64,000 bases of DNA from Actinomucor elegans (GCA_026027325.1 JAMSLZ010000008.1:558001-622000), one strand, 5' to 3'. Shown: positions 23,655-33,263, counted from the first letter of the stretch. Translations and numbers: made by a program. The notes: generated from the letters alone by a model not told the origin.

Positions 23655-23941
23655 CTTTTACTAGTGTAAAGAGAGAAAAAGAAAGAAAGAAATGCCCAGC
23701 TTTTTTATCGAGAAAAAGGTCGATGAAGTCACTCAGTGTTTGTTATCGCTTGGCATACAATCAATCAATCAGGACAGGTCTACCTTATTCCCAATTCAAG
23801 CCCCGTATCACCTTTGTGTTGCTTATTATTGTATTAAACACGGGTCATTTTACAGCTCCTCTTTTTTTTTTTTTCGTTTTCTCTTCTCTTTCTTCTTTGA
23901 ATATATACTGGTCTCCTATACAACCAGGCTCACTATATATA

Positions 23942-25858
23942 ATGTCCAAGAACAACACTAATAACAAGGAAAAGTCTTCTTTTTGGAAGAAGCTGGGCCT
24001 TGGAAAGAGTAAAAGTTCAGTTACCTCGTTAAAATCAGAGACACAGCAGCAGCAACAGCAGCAGCAGCAACAACAAGGTAGGTATATTTAACTTTGGCAA
24101 ATATATCAAACTTATTCATTGTCATGAATAATAATAGATGATGCTGTATCTTTGAAAAGTAAACGATCAAGGTAAAAAAAAACATATAACTATGATTAAT
24201 ATAAAGTTGTTATTCATCCATGTCAATTAACTAGTGGCCTATTTTTACATCAATCACAGCAAGAACCACCACCACCAATGCCATCCGTATCAATTACGCC
24301 TAAGCCATCTAACCCATCACCTGTAACACCTAAACCGTCTGCGTCGAGTCCAAGTGTATTCCACGACAAGAAAGTCGATGATAAAAAGACCTTACTATTA
24401 CAAAAGGCCAAAAAGATTCCCCCTCCTCCTCCTCCACCACTCGACAGAGTGAACAATGAAGATGATGATGATGAGGCGATTCCTGCTCCGACAAAGACTA
24501 TAACAATAGAAGGTAAAGATACACATGTTTAATATTTATTGTATTCTAATGAGGTTTCAGACAATGATCCTAACGCTGAATCAGATGATAATAAACTGGA
24601 TTCAGTAACAACAAACAATAAAGAGCAAGAGCTATTGGCTACCATCAATGATTTGAAGGCTGAATTAGAGAAAGAAAAAGCAACTATCAATGCTTTGCAA
24701 AAGCAAAAAGAAGGTAAAAAGTCGCTATATTTATCTTGTAGCTTATACTAAAAAGCCTATTGTATGTATAGCTGTAGCAAAAGATTTGGATTACTTTGAG
24801 CTTACAGTGGATGAATTGTTTGCTGAAAAGACTGATCTATTACAGCAATTGGAAGATGAAAAGGTTTGCATAAACCCCATTCAACTGACGCGCCTTGAAT
24901 CACTAACCAATCCTATAGATTAAGAGTCAACATCATCTAGATGACTTAAATTTACTGCTTGAAAAAATGAAATCAACTGCGGATAATGCAAGAGATCAAT
25001 CATTTGCAGTGGATCAATCTAAATTAGAATTTGAGGTATATTTATTGCTTATAAAATATAGGAGATAGTAAGACTTATCTATTCGTAATTAGGCATATCA
25101 ACAGAAGGCAGAAGAAGAAAAGAGTATCTTATTAGCTGAGATAGCTGTAAAAGACAAGACCATTCGAGAATTAAAGGTAATTTATGCATAATATATTTAT
25201 ATATTATATACATATATACTCATCCTATATAGGCAAAGTTGAATAAATCAAAAGAACAAAACGCTACGTTAAAATTGACAATGGAACAGCTAATCAAATC
25301 TCACGCTGAAGAATTGGTGCGTGCTACACAAAAGGCTCAATCCGACAAAGAAATTAGTAGTAACAATCAAAGGTAACTATAATAGCAAATAGTGATACAA
25401 AATTAACTCACAACTATCAAAAAGCAATTCTTGGTCATCATTGCATACACCCAATGGCTCACCACGTATTCAACCAGAGAACAAGCAAGATAAAAATGAG
25501 GATAGCCAACCATATGAACATCAAAGTGTATATGGTTCTCCACAGTCTGTAACTAAAACGGATTCTTCGTCAGATCATCAATGCCGCACTCCAAAGGACT
25601 CGATTGAATATATCGATGATCTCGATGATCAACTTATGAAATTGACTAAAGAAAAAGAAAAGGTACGTAGGAGTTAAATTTAGGAGAGAGAGAAAAAAAT
25701 CACTTAGTCTTATCTTGTAGCTTCAATCTTACTATTCTAAAATCCCGTTGACCGGTGGTGGACCACAAGCACGTAAGCGCAAAGAAGAACTAGAAGCCAT
25801 GTTGGATCACGTCGATTCACAACTCAGTAAAGTCAAGCAAAAAATTAGAAAATCCTAA
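23942..25858 (+). CDS. Coiled-coil protein with conserved C-terminal helical motif
   Basis: Ten exons, all phase-consistent: 23942-24077, 24138-24171, 24235-24512, 24561-24713, 24772-24863, 24919-25035, 25093-25176, 25233-25372, 25425-25662, 25721-25858; 469 residues. The N-terminus (SSFWKKLGLGKSKSS) is basic and may contact membrane, followed by poly-Gln, a Pro-rich linker and an acidic patch. From about residue 170 to 340 the protein is a long coiled coil (LLATINDLKAELEKEKATIN, LLEKMKSTADNARDQS, SKLEFEAYQQKAEEEKSI). The C-terminus, KEKEKLQSYYSKIPLTGGG then ARKRKEELEAMLDHVDSQL, resembles the compact helical motif of Enkurin-like or microtubule-associated proteins; this is a weak resemblance. 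Function unknown; a cytoskeletal role is inferred. Confidence 0.8.
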
Positions 25859-26284
25859 AAAAAAAAAGAAAAGAAAAAGAAAAAGAAAAAAAATACTCTC
25901 ATCTCTTCATATATATATAATATATATACATACATATACCATATAAAAAAATACTACTTTCTATCATTACAATAAAAAAAGGCTCCTCATGTTTGGAAAG
26001 AGCTTTTTGTCACACTGAATCAATACATGGCTTGTCTAATAATGAAAGTAATAGAGTAACAAGTGTGTCTACATAACGCTTAATGCAATTTTTGAAATAG
26101 AGTAGATCCCAATAGTCAGTAGATTTAGTAAACCATTCTAAACAAGAACTACTCCATAGATATTACATTATACCAAGTTGGGTCGAGATTGCTCGTTGTT
26201 GAGGAGAGCTTCCATTTATCTGTCATACAAAAACAACAGCAAATTTTGTGTTTAATAGCCACTGTCCAATCAGCATTATATTTA
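25859..26284. other. Spacer between coiled-coil gene and DIRS element
   Basis: About 425 bp with A-rich and TATATA sequence just after the upstream stop, likely its 3' UTR and polyadenylation region, then unremarkable AT-rich DNA up to the left end of the DIRS element. Confidence 0.5.
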
Positions 26285-26332
26285 ATTGTTTGTTGTTCCT
26301 AAAACAATCTCAGTTGGCTCCACTCCGTCTTC

Positions 26333-26415
26333 TAATGTGATAGATGCTCTCAGAGCCACGCTTTATTTTCCTTTTTGTAATAAATAATAGTTTCCCTTTC
26401 TTCCCTATATCTTTC
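26333..26415 (+). repeat. DIRS left inverted terminal repeat
   Basis: 83 bp, identical to the reverse complement of 30472-30554 on direct comparison. Contains the CAGAGCCACGCTTTATT block. The outward extension 26285-26332 is not matched in the right terminus but is matched by the internal complementary region. Confidence 0.93.
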
Positions 26416-26440
26416 AAAGCCACGCATCGTGGGGTTAACT

Positions 26441-27316
26441 ATGGATAATATCAATATAACTAATGTTCAAGAGTCTAACCAGCAAACAAACCTCACTCGC
26501 GCACAAGTGGAGGCCCTATTCAGAGAGCTCGAAGAACAACGAGCAAGAGAAAGAGAAATTCAAGTCAACGGGACTGAACTCCCCTTGGTTATTAGCGAAA
26601 CCTTGGACAATGCATCTTCAGCACAACTTAAGGACGATTTCAAACAATACAAAAGAACCATCCAGCGTTACAACCATGACACTTGGACAAAAGCAGAACA
26701 AATCAACAGAGAATTTATTCCGGACCTCAAAAACTGGAAGGTGGATGCGTATCAGCTCGTCAGTACCATTCATAAGATCACTGAAACAACACGACTCCAG
26801 GCTAGAGCCAGTACAGAATTGTACGAACAACTTCAGTATCTGCAAGACAAAGCAGAATTTACCTCAGGAAAAGATAGAGAAATCTTTAATAACACCATTG
26901 AGCAAGCCCAACGACTTGCAATTTTCGGATTTGGCTCAGCGAAATTACAAGAAAATGAGGCGAAAGAGGTTTCCCTCAAAGCGCTTAGGCTACCTTCAAG
27001 CATCAAACACTTGGAATATTCACCAGAAGAAGATGGAAAAGCGAATACTTTCGATAGAAACTTTGTTGAACAACTTCAAAAAGCTCGCTTTGAAGACAAG
27101 GTCATCAGAGATGCAACGTCGTTTAGTAGGGGAAACTTCAGCAACAATCGTGGATTTAATGGAACACGAGGAAGAGGAAGGTCAAGAGGTGGACCGTGGC
27201 GTGGGAACTGGTCACGCGGTCACTCTTTTCAACATGGAGGACGAGGCAGAGGCACTCTCCCCTCCAATCAACAGAATTCACAGCCCTCCCCTTCAGTGGC
27301 CAACAACAACCTATAG
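26441..27316 (+). CDS. DIRS ORF1, Gag-like protein
   Basis: 291 residues from the first ATG after the left terminal repeat. The body is helical and charged without zinc knuckles; the C-terminus is RG/RGG-rich (GTRGRGRSRGGPWRG, GGRGRGTL), a typical nucleic-acid-binding tail for DIRS Gag proteins. It overlaps the RT frame by about 120 nt; RT lies in the -1 frame. Role as the particle or RNA-binding protein is inferred from position and composition. Confidence 0.8.
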   Translation: MDNINITNVQESNQQTNLTRAQVEALFRELEEQRAREREIQVNGTELPLVISETLDNASSAQLKDDFKQYKRTIQRYNHDTWTKAEQINREFIPDLKNWKVDAYQLVSTIHKITETTRLQARASTELYEQLQYLQDKAEFTSGKDREIFNNTIEQAQRLAIFGFGSAKLQENEAKEVSLKALRLPSSIKHLEYSPEEDGKANTFDRNFVEQLQKARFEDKVIRDATSFSRGNFSNNRGFNGTRGRGRSRGGPWRGNWSRGHSFQHGGRGRGTLPSNQQNSQPSPSVANNNL

Positions 27317-29253
27317 TTCAACAACTGCCGCAGAACCCTCAACAACAAACCAACAAGACATCTCCTATTCAACATTATACAACACCACAAGACGGCATCT
27401 TACCTGGAGGCCGTCTTACTCATTTCCACAAATATTGGACACAGATAACAACTCATCCATTTCCTCTTTCAATCGTCAAGGAAGGATACAAAATTCCGTT
27501 TGCCACCCGTCCGATACCATGGAAAATCAATGTATTACAACTCAACTCAACAGAACAGCAAGCCGCCAACGAAGCTGTCAAAAAATTTTTATCCGCAGGA
27601 ATAATAGAGATAATGCCAACTCAATCAAAAGATTACCTTTCAAAGTTCTTCACAATTCAAGAAAAAACAAAGCGCAGGCCGATTCTGAACTGTCAACGGC
27701 TAAATCAACATATCCAATGCGAGCACTTCAAAATGGAAGGTATCCCGGCACTAAGAGAATTGATCGAACAAGGAGATTTTATGTGCAAAATCGACTTGAA
27801 GGACGCCTATACAGTGGTTCCAATCCATCCAAAATCACGAAGATACCTCACTTTCAAAAACGAAGGCGTTGTTTACCAGTATCGATCGCTAGCGTTTGGC
27901 CTAAACGTAGCTCCTCGTCTGTTCTCAAAAATAATGCGTTACGCTATCGAACCTTTACGTCAAGAAGGTATCCGTCTAGTCTACTACCTAGACGATATTT
28001 GTTTACTGTCAAAAACAAAAAGAGACTTGCTCGCAACCACCAGAAAGGTAATTACTCATCTCCAATCCTTGGGATTTATAATCAACGAAGAAAAAAGTCT
28101 TCTCACACCATCACAGACACAAGAGTTCTTGGGTTTTCAATTCAATACAAAGAAAATGAAAATTACAGTACCACTGCAGAAAATAAACAAACTTTTGTTA
28201 AAGATCCGTCAAGCTACTCAACCAGTCCAACGCACATGCAGATGGATAGCGGGCCTGTTGGGCAAAGTAACATCAATGATTCCAGCTATAGGAGAAGCTC
28301 TTCTCCACATTCGCTATTTACAGAGAGATCTAGCGAAGAGTCTTCACAAAAACAATCAGAACTGGGAGATGCCATGCCAAATATCCCCTCAGAGTTTACA
28401 AGAATTTCATTGGTGGAAGGAATCAATCTCATCGAAGAACGGCCTACCTATTCAAGCAATAACAGTTCCTGCTCCCCAACTAACGATATACACAGACAGT
28501 TCAGACACAGGTTGGGGGGTGAGCTCACCAATGATATCAACATTCGGGTTTTGGAACAACCAAGACAAATCGACCTCAATAAACGTTCGCGAACTGAAGG
28601 CAGTCTATTATGCATTGAAAATGCATGCTCTAAGATTAGAAAATTGCACGATAAAGGTTTTCACAGACAACACCACAGCCCTCAAATACACAACAAAATT
28701 TGGAGGTACAGCCTCTCATCAGCTACAGGAACTGGCAATACTGATTCAAGAACTCTGCAACCGCTACCACTTGACAGTGACTTATCAACACATCGCGGGA
28801 TTACAAAACACTCTCGCAGACCAACTATCCAGGAAACAGATTCCACTTTACGAACAAACCATTCCGAAAAAACTATTTCATCAAGTGATACAACAATGGG
28901 GACCGCTTGTAGTGGACGCCTTTGCGGCTTCCCACAACCATCAACTGAAGAGATACTGGAGTCTTCATCCAGATCCATCAGCCGAGGCACAAGACGCGTT
29001 TCAACAAAAATGGCTCAAAAAAGGGATGTTTTTGAATCCCCCCTGGAAATTAATCCCAAAAGTGATACAACAGCTGAAGAAACAGAAGATACATCAAGCA
29101 GTTTTGATCACTCCTCTGTGGCCCAGTCAATATTGGTACCCAATGGTCTTGAGAATGAAGCACTTGGACAACCCAATTATAATGAAGATCAACAAGAGGT
29201 TCTCACTGACCGCTTGGCTATTATCAGCAACGCAAGGCACAAGTCTGGTTTAA
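27196..29253 (+). CDS. DIRS ORF2, reverse transcriptase-RNase H-methyltransferase-like
   Basis: Open frame of 685 codons with no ATG near its beginning, so translation probably depends on frameshifting from Gag or another non-standard start. Reverse transcriptase motifs in order: RRPILNCQRLN, KIDLKDAYTVVPIHP, the LAFGLNVAPRLFSK block and the catalytic YYLDD. RNase H follows with IYTDSSDTGWG, the Glu of NVRELKAVYYAL and FTDNTTAL, then HIAGLQNTLADQLSR. After it comes the DIRS-specific methyltransferase-like domain, with VVDAFAASHN, the catalytic-type NPPW and LITPLWPSQYW. All three domains appear uninterrupted. Confidence 0.93.
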   Translation: MAWELVTRSLFSTWRTRQRHSPLQSTEFTALPFSGQQQPIVQQLPQNPQQQTNKTSPIQHYTTPQDGILPGGRLTHFHKYWTQITTHPFPLSIVKEGYKIPFATRPIPWKINVLQLNSTEQQAANEAVKKFLSAGIIEIMPTQSKDYLSKFFTIQEKTKRRPILNCQRLNQHIQCEHFKMEGIPALRELIEQGDFMCKIDLKDAYTVVPIHPKSRRYLTFKNEGVVYQYRSLAFGLNVAPRLFSKIMRYAIEPLRQEGIRLVYYLDDICLLSKTKRDLLATTRKVITHLQSLGFIINEEKSLLTPSQTQEFLGFQFNTKKMKITVPLQKINKLLLKIRQATQPVQRTCRWIAGLLGKVTSMIPAIGEALLHIRYLQRDLAKSLHKNNQNWEMPCQISPQSLQEFHWWKESISSKNGLPIQAITVPAPQLTIYTDSSDTGWGVSSPMISTFGFWNNQDKSTSINVRELKAVYYALKMHALRLENCTIKVFTDNTTALKYTTKFGGTASHQLQELAILIQELCNRYHLTVTYQHIAGLQNTLADQLSRKQIPLYEQTIPKKLFHQVIQQWGPLVVDAFAASHNHQLKRYWSLHPDPSAEAQDAFQQKWLKKGMFLNPPWKLIPKVIQQLKKQKIHQAVLITPLWPSQYWYPMVLRMKHLDNPIIMKINKRFSLTAWLLSATQGTSLV

Positions 29254-30383
29254 CCGACACTGCTAGTATTGAATATCTTAAAAATTCAACACGCAAAAGC
29301 ACCACAAAAATATACGATAATGGATGGCGACAATGGCATCGTTGGTGTTTACAACAAAACCCAAAAATTGTTCCGACGGCTTACAACTGTGCAAATATTT
29401 TACAATTTTTAGTCGCTAATAACAAATACAGCAGCAATCACTTAAACACCTTAAGATCTTCCATAGCTTCGGTCTTTCGTGAACTGTACCCGGATGAAAT
29501 GCCGTTAGCAATCCAACCAACAATTCAAGCCTTCTTTGCAGCAAAGCGTAGATCAGAAGTAAAAATTCCTACACCTCAACAGTTGGAAACATGGGATACA
29601 AACAAAATGACTATGTTCATTCTTTCATCTTGGGCAGATTCAAATAACCTAAACTTATATGATTTACAACTCAAAACAATTGCTTTACTTTGCTTAGCTA
29701 CGATGGCCAGACCAAGATCGGATATGGGCAGACTTCAATTTCGTGACACTATCTTTCAGTATCAAGATTCAACAAATTCAACTCTTACAGGAGTCACAGT
29801 ACACTTTCGTGAGCCCAAAGAAACTCAAGTCAAGACATCTAAGTTAGGCGTTCTTCAAGATTCTCGCTTATGCCCGGTATCTACTCTAAATGTATTTGTT
29901 CAAAAAACTGCGATTTTAAGGAGAAATCTACCTGTGGATCACACTTTATTCTTAGCTTTTATTGAAAAACCAGAATCAGTTACCTCCATTCGTCCATCAA
30001 CCATGTCCAACTGGGTTAAACTACTAATGGAAAAATCGGGTATCGACACCACTAAATTCAAAGCACATTCAATACGAGCGGCGTCAAGTACAAAAGCGGT
30101 GGAAAAGGGACACTCTATCGATTCAGTAAAAGAACATGCTGGCTGGAGCCTTAACTCAAATACTTTTGAAAAATTCTATTATAAACCAACAAATCAAGAA
30201 TCCTCAAGTACGGCAATCACTTATTCAAATTTTTCTCAAACGGAAAACACTATCACATTAGAAGACGGAGTGGAGCCAACTGAGATTGTTTTAGGAACAA
30301 CAAACAATCCTAATGTTGGCGAAACGAAGTCAAATAATGTGATAGATACCCACCCTTGGTATCGCCGATTTCTAGGAATCTAG
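29010..30383 (+). CDS. DIRS ORF3, tyrosine recombinase
   Basis: 457 residues from ATG 29010, overlapping the end of ORF2 by about 240 nt in another frame. The frame stays open far upstream, but that upstream part only shadows ORF1 and ORF2. The N-terminal part has a SAM-like DNA-binding helix set (STRKSTTKIYDNGWRQWHRW). The catalytic residues of YR enzymes are present: Arg in MARPRSD (codon at 29709), HSIR (His 30066, Arg 30075), HAGW (His 30135) and a Tyr pair in KFYYKP (30177, 30180). The 3' end of the gene also holds the internal complementary region, so protein and replication signal share the same bases. Presumed to integrate the circular DNA. Confidence 0.92.
   Translation: MAQKRDVFESPLEINPKSDTTAEETEDTSSSFDHSSVAQSILVPNGLENEALGQPNYNEDQQEVLTDRLAIISNARHKSGLTDTASIEYLKNSTRKSTTKIYDNGWRQWHRWCLQQNPKIVPTAYNCANILQFLVANNKYSSNHLNTLRSSIASVFRELYPDEMPLAIQPTIQAFFAAKRRSEVKIPTPQQLETWDTNKMTMFILSSWADSNNLNLYDLQLKTIALLCLATMARPRSDMGRLQFRDTIFQYQDSTNSTLTGVTVHFREPKETQVKTSKLGVLQDSRLCPVSTLNVFVQKTAILRRNLPVDHTLFLAFIEKPESVTSIRPSTMSNWVKLLMEKSGIDTTKFKAHSIRAASSTKAVEKGHSIDSVKEHAGWSLNSNTFEKFYYKPTNQESSSTAITYSNFSQTENTITLEDGVEPTEIVLGTTNNPNVGETKSNNVIDTHPWYRRFLGI
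30250..30347 (+). repeat. DIRS internal complementary region (bipartite)
   Basis: 30250-30308 is the exact reverse complement of 26285-26343 (59 bp) and 30309-30347 the exact reverse complement of 30542-30580 (39 bp). The two halves join without a gap, as expected for the template that aligns the element termini during circle formation in DIRS elements. It is fully inside the YR coding sequence. Confidence 0.93.
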
Positions 30384-30419
30384 TTAACATAATTATATAT
30401 TTTATATCTCACTCCCTCC

Positions 30420-30454
<35 letters not shown>

Positions 30455-30471
30455 ATAGTAATGCTTAGGCA

Positions 30472-30554
30472 GAAAGATATAGGGAAGAAAGGGAAACTAT
30501 TATTTATTACAAAAAGGAAAATAAAGCGTGGCTCTGAGAGCATCTATCACATTA
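30472..30554 (-). repeat. DIRS right inverted terminal repeat
   Basis: 83 bp, perfect reverse complement of 26333-26415. It is preceded by an A30 tract (30421-30450) just after the YR stop and followed by the right terminal extension ending CATTAGG at 30580, immediately before ATT in the flank. Confidence 0.93.
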
Positions 30555-30972
30555 TTTGACTTCGTTTCGCCAACATTAGGATTTTTTTAAAAAAAATCTG
30601 GAATATCTGGAAAATTACAAAAGGTTCACCTTAGGGCCTTTAAACTTTTTTTTTTTTCTATGGTATGTAAATAAACGCTTTAGGACCATGATTTATAATC
30701 ATCATATATCTTATAATTGTAGAAATATACTACTAAATGTTTTCCTATTTTTTGTTTAGAGAAAAACGCGAATTATGATTCCTGAAAGGTGTCAAAATTT
30801 TACATGTAAACTAATAATTCACTTTTAATAGTGGTTGCTTCATTCGACACACAATTAAAATATGCATCAAAAAAATAAAATTCTCCTTTGAAATCGGCCC
30901 ATCAACCAATTAAGAAAAGGTAAGAGCTGCCCTTTGAAGTGATTTAAATACCGATATTTCAATTGCAGATGG

Positions 30973-30977
30973 CCAAT
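30973..30977 (+). promoter_or_regulatory. CCAAT box upstream of RPL13A
   Basis: GGCCAATCAT about 160 nt before the RPL13A start codon. A pyrimidine-rich tract (CTCCTTCTCTTTTTCTC, about 31106-31123) just before the ATG resembles the leader typical of fungal ribosomal protein genes. Confidence 0.4.
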
Positions 30978-31136
30978 CATGATCATGTGACTTGCTTTCA
31001 ATTGATTTTCTGTTCAAAAAAATTTAAACTGTTTGCTACTAGTGGCTTAGCAAGAAGGCTTGCGGGCTCAACAAACAAGCTTCCACTCCTCACTGAAAAT
31101 TTTTGCTCCTTCTCTTTTTCTCACTGAATTTTAAGC

Positions 31137-31620
31137 ATGTCCACTTTTGAGAAGGTAAATTTTTCGAGAAAACCTCTTGAAGCCGAGTCCGGTTACTCAC
31201 CGTATATGATAGACTTTGTGTGTTGATGCTAAAGGTCACTTGTTGGGTCGCTTAGCCTCCATCATTGCTAAGCAAGCTCTCAATGGCCAAAAGGTCGTTG
31301 TTGTTCGTTGTGAAGCTTTGAACGTTTCTGGTGAATTCTTCCGTAACAAGTGTATGTATCGACTATAGTTAAAAAAAAACACGCGCGCATACACGCACAT
31401 ATATATATATGTATATTTACTATACGATATCGAATTCACAAACCAAGAACCGACAATTTACACGAACAATTTCGGCACCCAAGAAGCATTTAGAAACAGT
31501 TGATATAATAGGGAGAAGCGAGAAAATGGGGTTATATGCGTGAATCAGTAGCTGTTGAATCGTGTTATTGGACATAGCTATATATATGTGTGTGTTTGCG
31601 AGGCGAATTATTCTGATCTT

Positions 31621-31653
<33 letters not shown>

Positions 31654-32137
31654 CCTGCATATTAACTTGAATTTACTATCTTTAGTGAAGTACCATGCTT
31701 ACCTTAACAAGCGTTGTTTGGTTAACCCCACCCGTGGTCCTTTCCATTTCCGTGCTCCTTCTCGTATCTTGTACAAGGCCATCCGTGGTATGATCCCCCA
31801 CAAGACTGCTCGTGGTGCCGCTGCTTTGGACCGTATCAAGCTCTTTGAAGGTGTCCCCGCTCCTTATGACCGTGTTAAGCGTATGGTTATCCCCGATGCT
31901 CTCCGTGTCCTCCGTCTCAAGCCCGGACGTAAGTACACCACCATCGGCCGTATCTCTCACGAAGTCGGCTGGAAGTACCAAGATGTTGTTGCCAAGCTCG
32001 AAGAGAAGCGTAAGGCCAAGTCTGCTGCTTACTATCAACGCAAGACTGCTCTCGCTGCCATCCAAAAGAAGGCTGTTGAGTCCAAGGCTGATTCTCTCAA
32101 GGATGTTAACGCCTCCATTGCCGCTCTCGGTTACTAA
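31137..32137 (+). CDS. RPL13A: 60S ribosomal protein L13A (uL13; yeast RPL16)
   Basis: Large-subunit ribosomal protein. Three exons: 31137-31154 (six codons), 31213-31351, 31686-32137; 202 residues. Family blocks are intact: [97 protein letters not shown], and the C-terminal ALGY shared with yeast. Intron 2 is unusually long for this window (334 nt) and contains an A26 tract at 31628-31653 and a short TA/CA-rich run near 31380. Such long ribosomal-protein introns sometimes host snoRNAs; I saw no clear box C/D pair. Codons are of the optimal, highly expressed type. Confidence 0.97.
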
Positions 32138-32237
32138 ATTTCTTTTTTCTCCTAGTTATTTGTTAATGAGAAAATAATAAATTTTGTTCAATTGTTATAA
32201 AATATTTTTATTGTATGAAATGAGCGAAAAGGGTATG

Positions 32238-33263
32238 TTACTTTCTCATGAAAGATAAGCATTGATCAAGACAATTGAAAAGAGAGCTGCTCTGCTCTTT
32301 AGAGTTCATAGGTATTTCTGTGAGTGTATATTCTTCTGGGTTCGCTATTCGACGAAACGACTTTGGAACTATCTTTAAAAATTCTCGGAGTAGCCGCAAA
32401 TCGATTTCTGGATTCATACGCCAAACTAAGATGAAACCACAGGGTTCTCTGGCTTTGGTGATGTTGTTTTCAATATCAGTCACCACTGTCTCCACATCGT
32501 CATCCCGAAACACCAGCTGCATACCAAATACACCACGCATTATCTTTAAATTGTTCTTGCATTCAGAAGCTTCACCAAATGTTTCAATCAAAGCACAAGC
32601 ATACATTTTCCAATCTACCACTTGGTCGGGATGAGCCAATTGAGTCAATATAAACCCTGATAATCCCACGTACATTGGCCAGGCACCTGCATCGTTTTTA
32701 TACTTTTTGCCATACTCATGAATCAAAGCGACTTTTTCTCGGTAACTGATGTCGAGCAGCTGGGTATATTCATTATTCAAAGCGTCGATCAGATAATGTC
32801 GAAGATACACTTGACGAGTGTGGTGCCACATGGTGCGTGCTCGTTTGTACTCATCGTGTAATTTATCATAGTTTTTCTGAGGCAATGTATAGATTATGTT
32901 GTTAGCAAGCGTCGTCGTTGTCTGGCATCCGAGTTTTAAAAGATTCTCTTGATTATCAGAATGAGCAGTATCCCAAGCGACCAGACCACCAACTTTTATT
33001 CCCTTTCGCAAAAAAAAATCCATAAATTCATGATATGGTTTGTGACCGTTGAAAGAAATCGTAGCATATTCGTACATCCATTTCAGATGCTCTTCTGTAA
33101 GCTCGTTGGAAGAGGTTGAAGTCGAAGTATTATCCATCGATAGGTTAATAAAGTGGTAAATAAGAGCGACTGTAACAATGAAACGAATTTGCGGGCTCAT
33201 CAAAATTTCGCTGGCGAATGAAATCCAGCTACTGGTGGTTACTGAAGCAAGACTGAGAATCAT
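32238..33263 (-). CDS. Unknown protein with N-terminal hydrophobic segment
   Basis: Single-exon frame of 341 residues, not recognised. ATG at 33263 gives an N-terminus with a hydrophobic stretch (RFIVTVALIYHFINL, about residues 27-41) that could be a membrane anchor; a second possible start, MDNTSTS at about residue 43, would remove it. The remaining protein is mixed alpha-helical with blocks that look like folded-domain sequence: YEYATISFNGHKPYHEFMDF, LRKGIKVGGLVAWDTAHS, AWPMYVGLSGFILTQLAHP, MRGVFGMQLVFRDDDVE and CGFILVWRMNPEIDLRLL. No cysteine cluster or catalytic signature is obvious. Faces RPL13A tail-to-tail with about 100 bp between stops. Confidence 0.75.
   Translation of the reverse strand: MILSLASVTTSSWISFASEILMSPQIRFIVTVALIYHFINLSMDNTSTSTSSNELTEEHLKWMYEYATISFNGHKPYHEFMDFFLRKGIKVGGLVAWDTAHSDNQENLLKLGCQTTTTLANNIIYTLPQKNYDKLHDEYKRARTMWHHTRQVYLRHYLIDALNNEYTQLLDISYREKVALIHEYGKKYKNDAGAWPMYVGLSGFILTQLAHPDQVVDWKMYACALIETFGEASECKNNLKIMRGVFGMQLVFRDDDVETVVTDIENNITKAREPCGFILVWRMNPEIDLRLLREFLKIVPKSFRRIANPEEYTLTEIPMNSKEQSSSLFNCLDQCLSFMRK

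Larger units (their letters stand above)
26285..30580 (+). mobile_element. DIRS-like tyrosine-recombinase retrotransposon, apparently complete
   Basis: About 4.3 kb. Three overlapping ORFs in the DIRS order: Gag-like, RT-RNaseH-MT, tyrosine recombinase (YR). Terminal structure: 83-bp perfect inverted repeats (26333-26415 and 30472-30554) plus terminal extensions, and an internal complementary region at 30250-30347 inside the YR gene. The left half of that region is the exact complement of 26285-26343 and the right half of 30542-30580; the halves abut at 30308/30309, which defines both element ends. Known DIRS elements replicate through a circle templated by such a region and insert by YR without a normal target duplication. 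The perfect repeats and open frames suggest recent insertion. Sits between two genes without breaking either. Confidence 0.93.

Noticed and set aside
26463..29000. Upstream part of the very long open frame that ends in the recombinase
   Set aside because: It runs antiphase through Gag and RT with low-complexity content; only the part after about 29010 has YR motifs.
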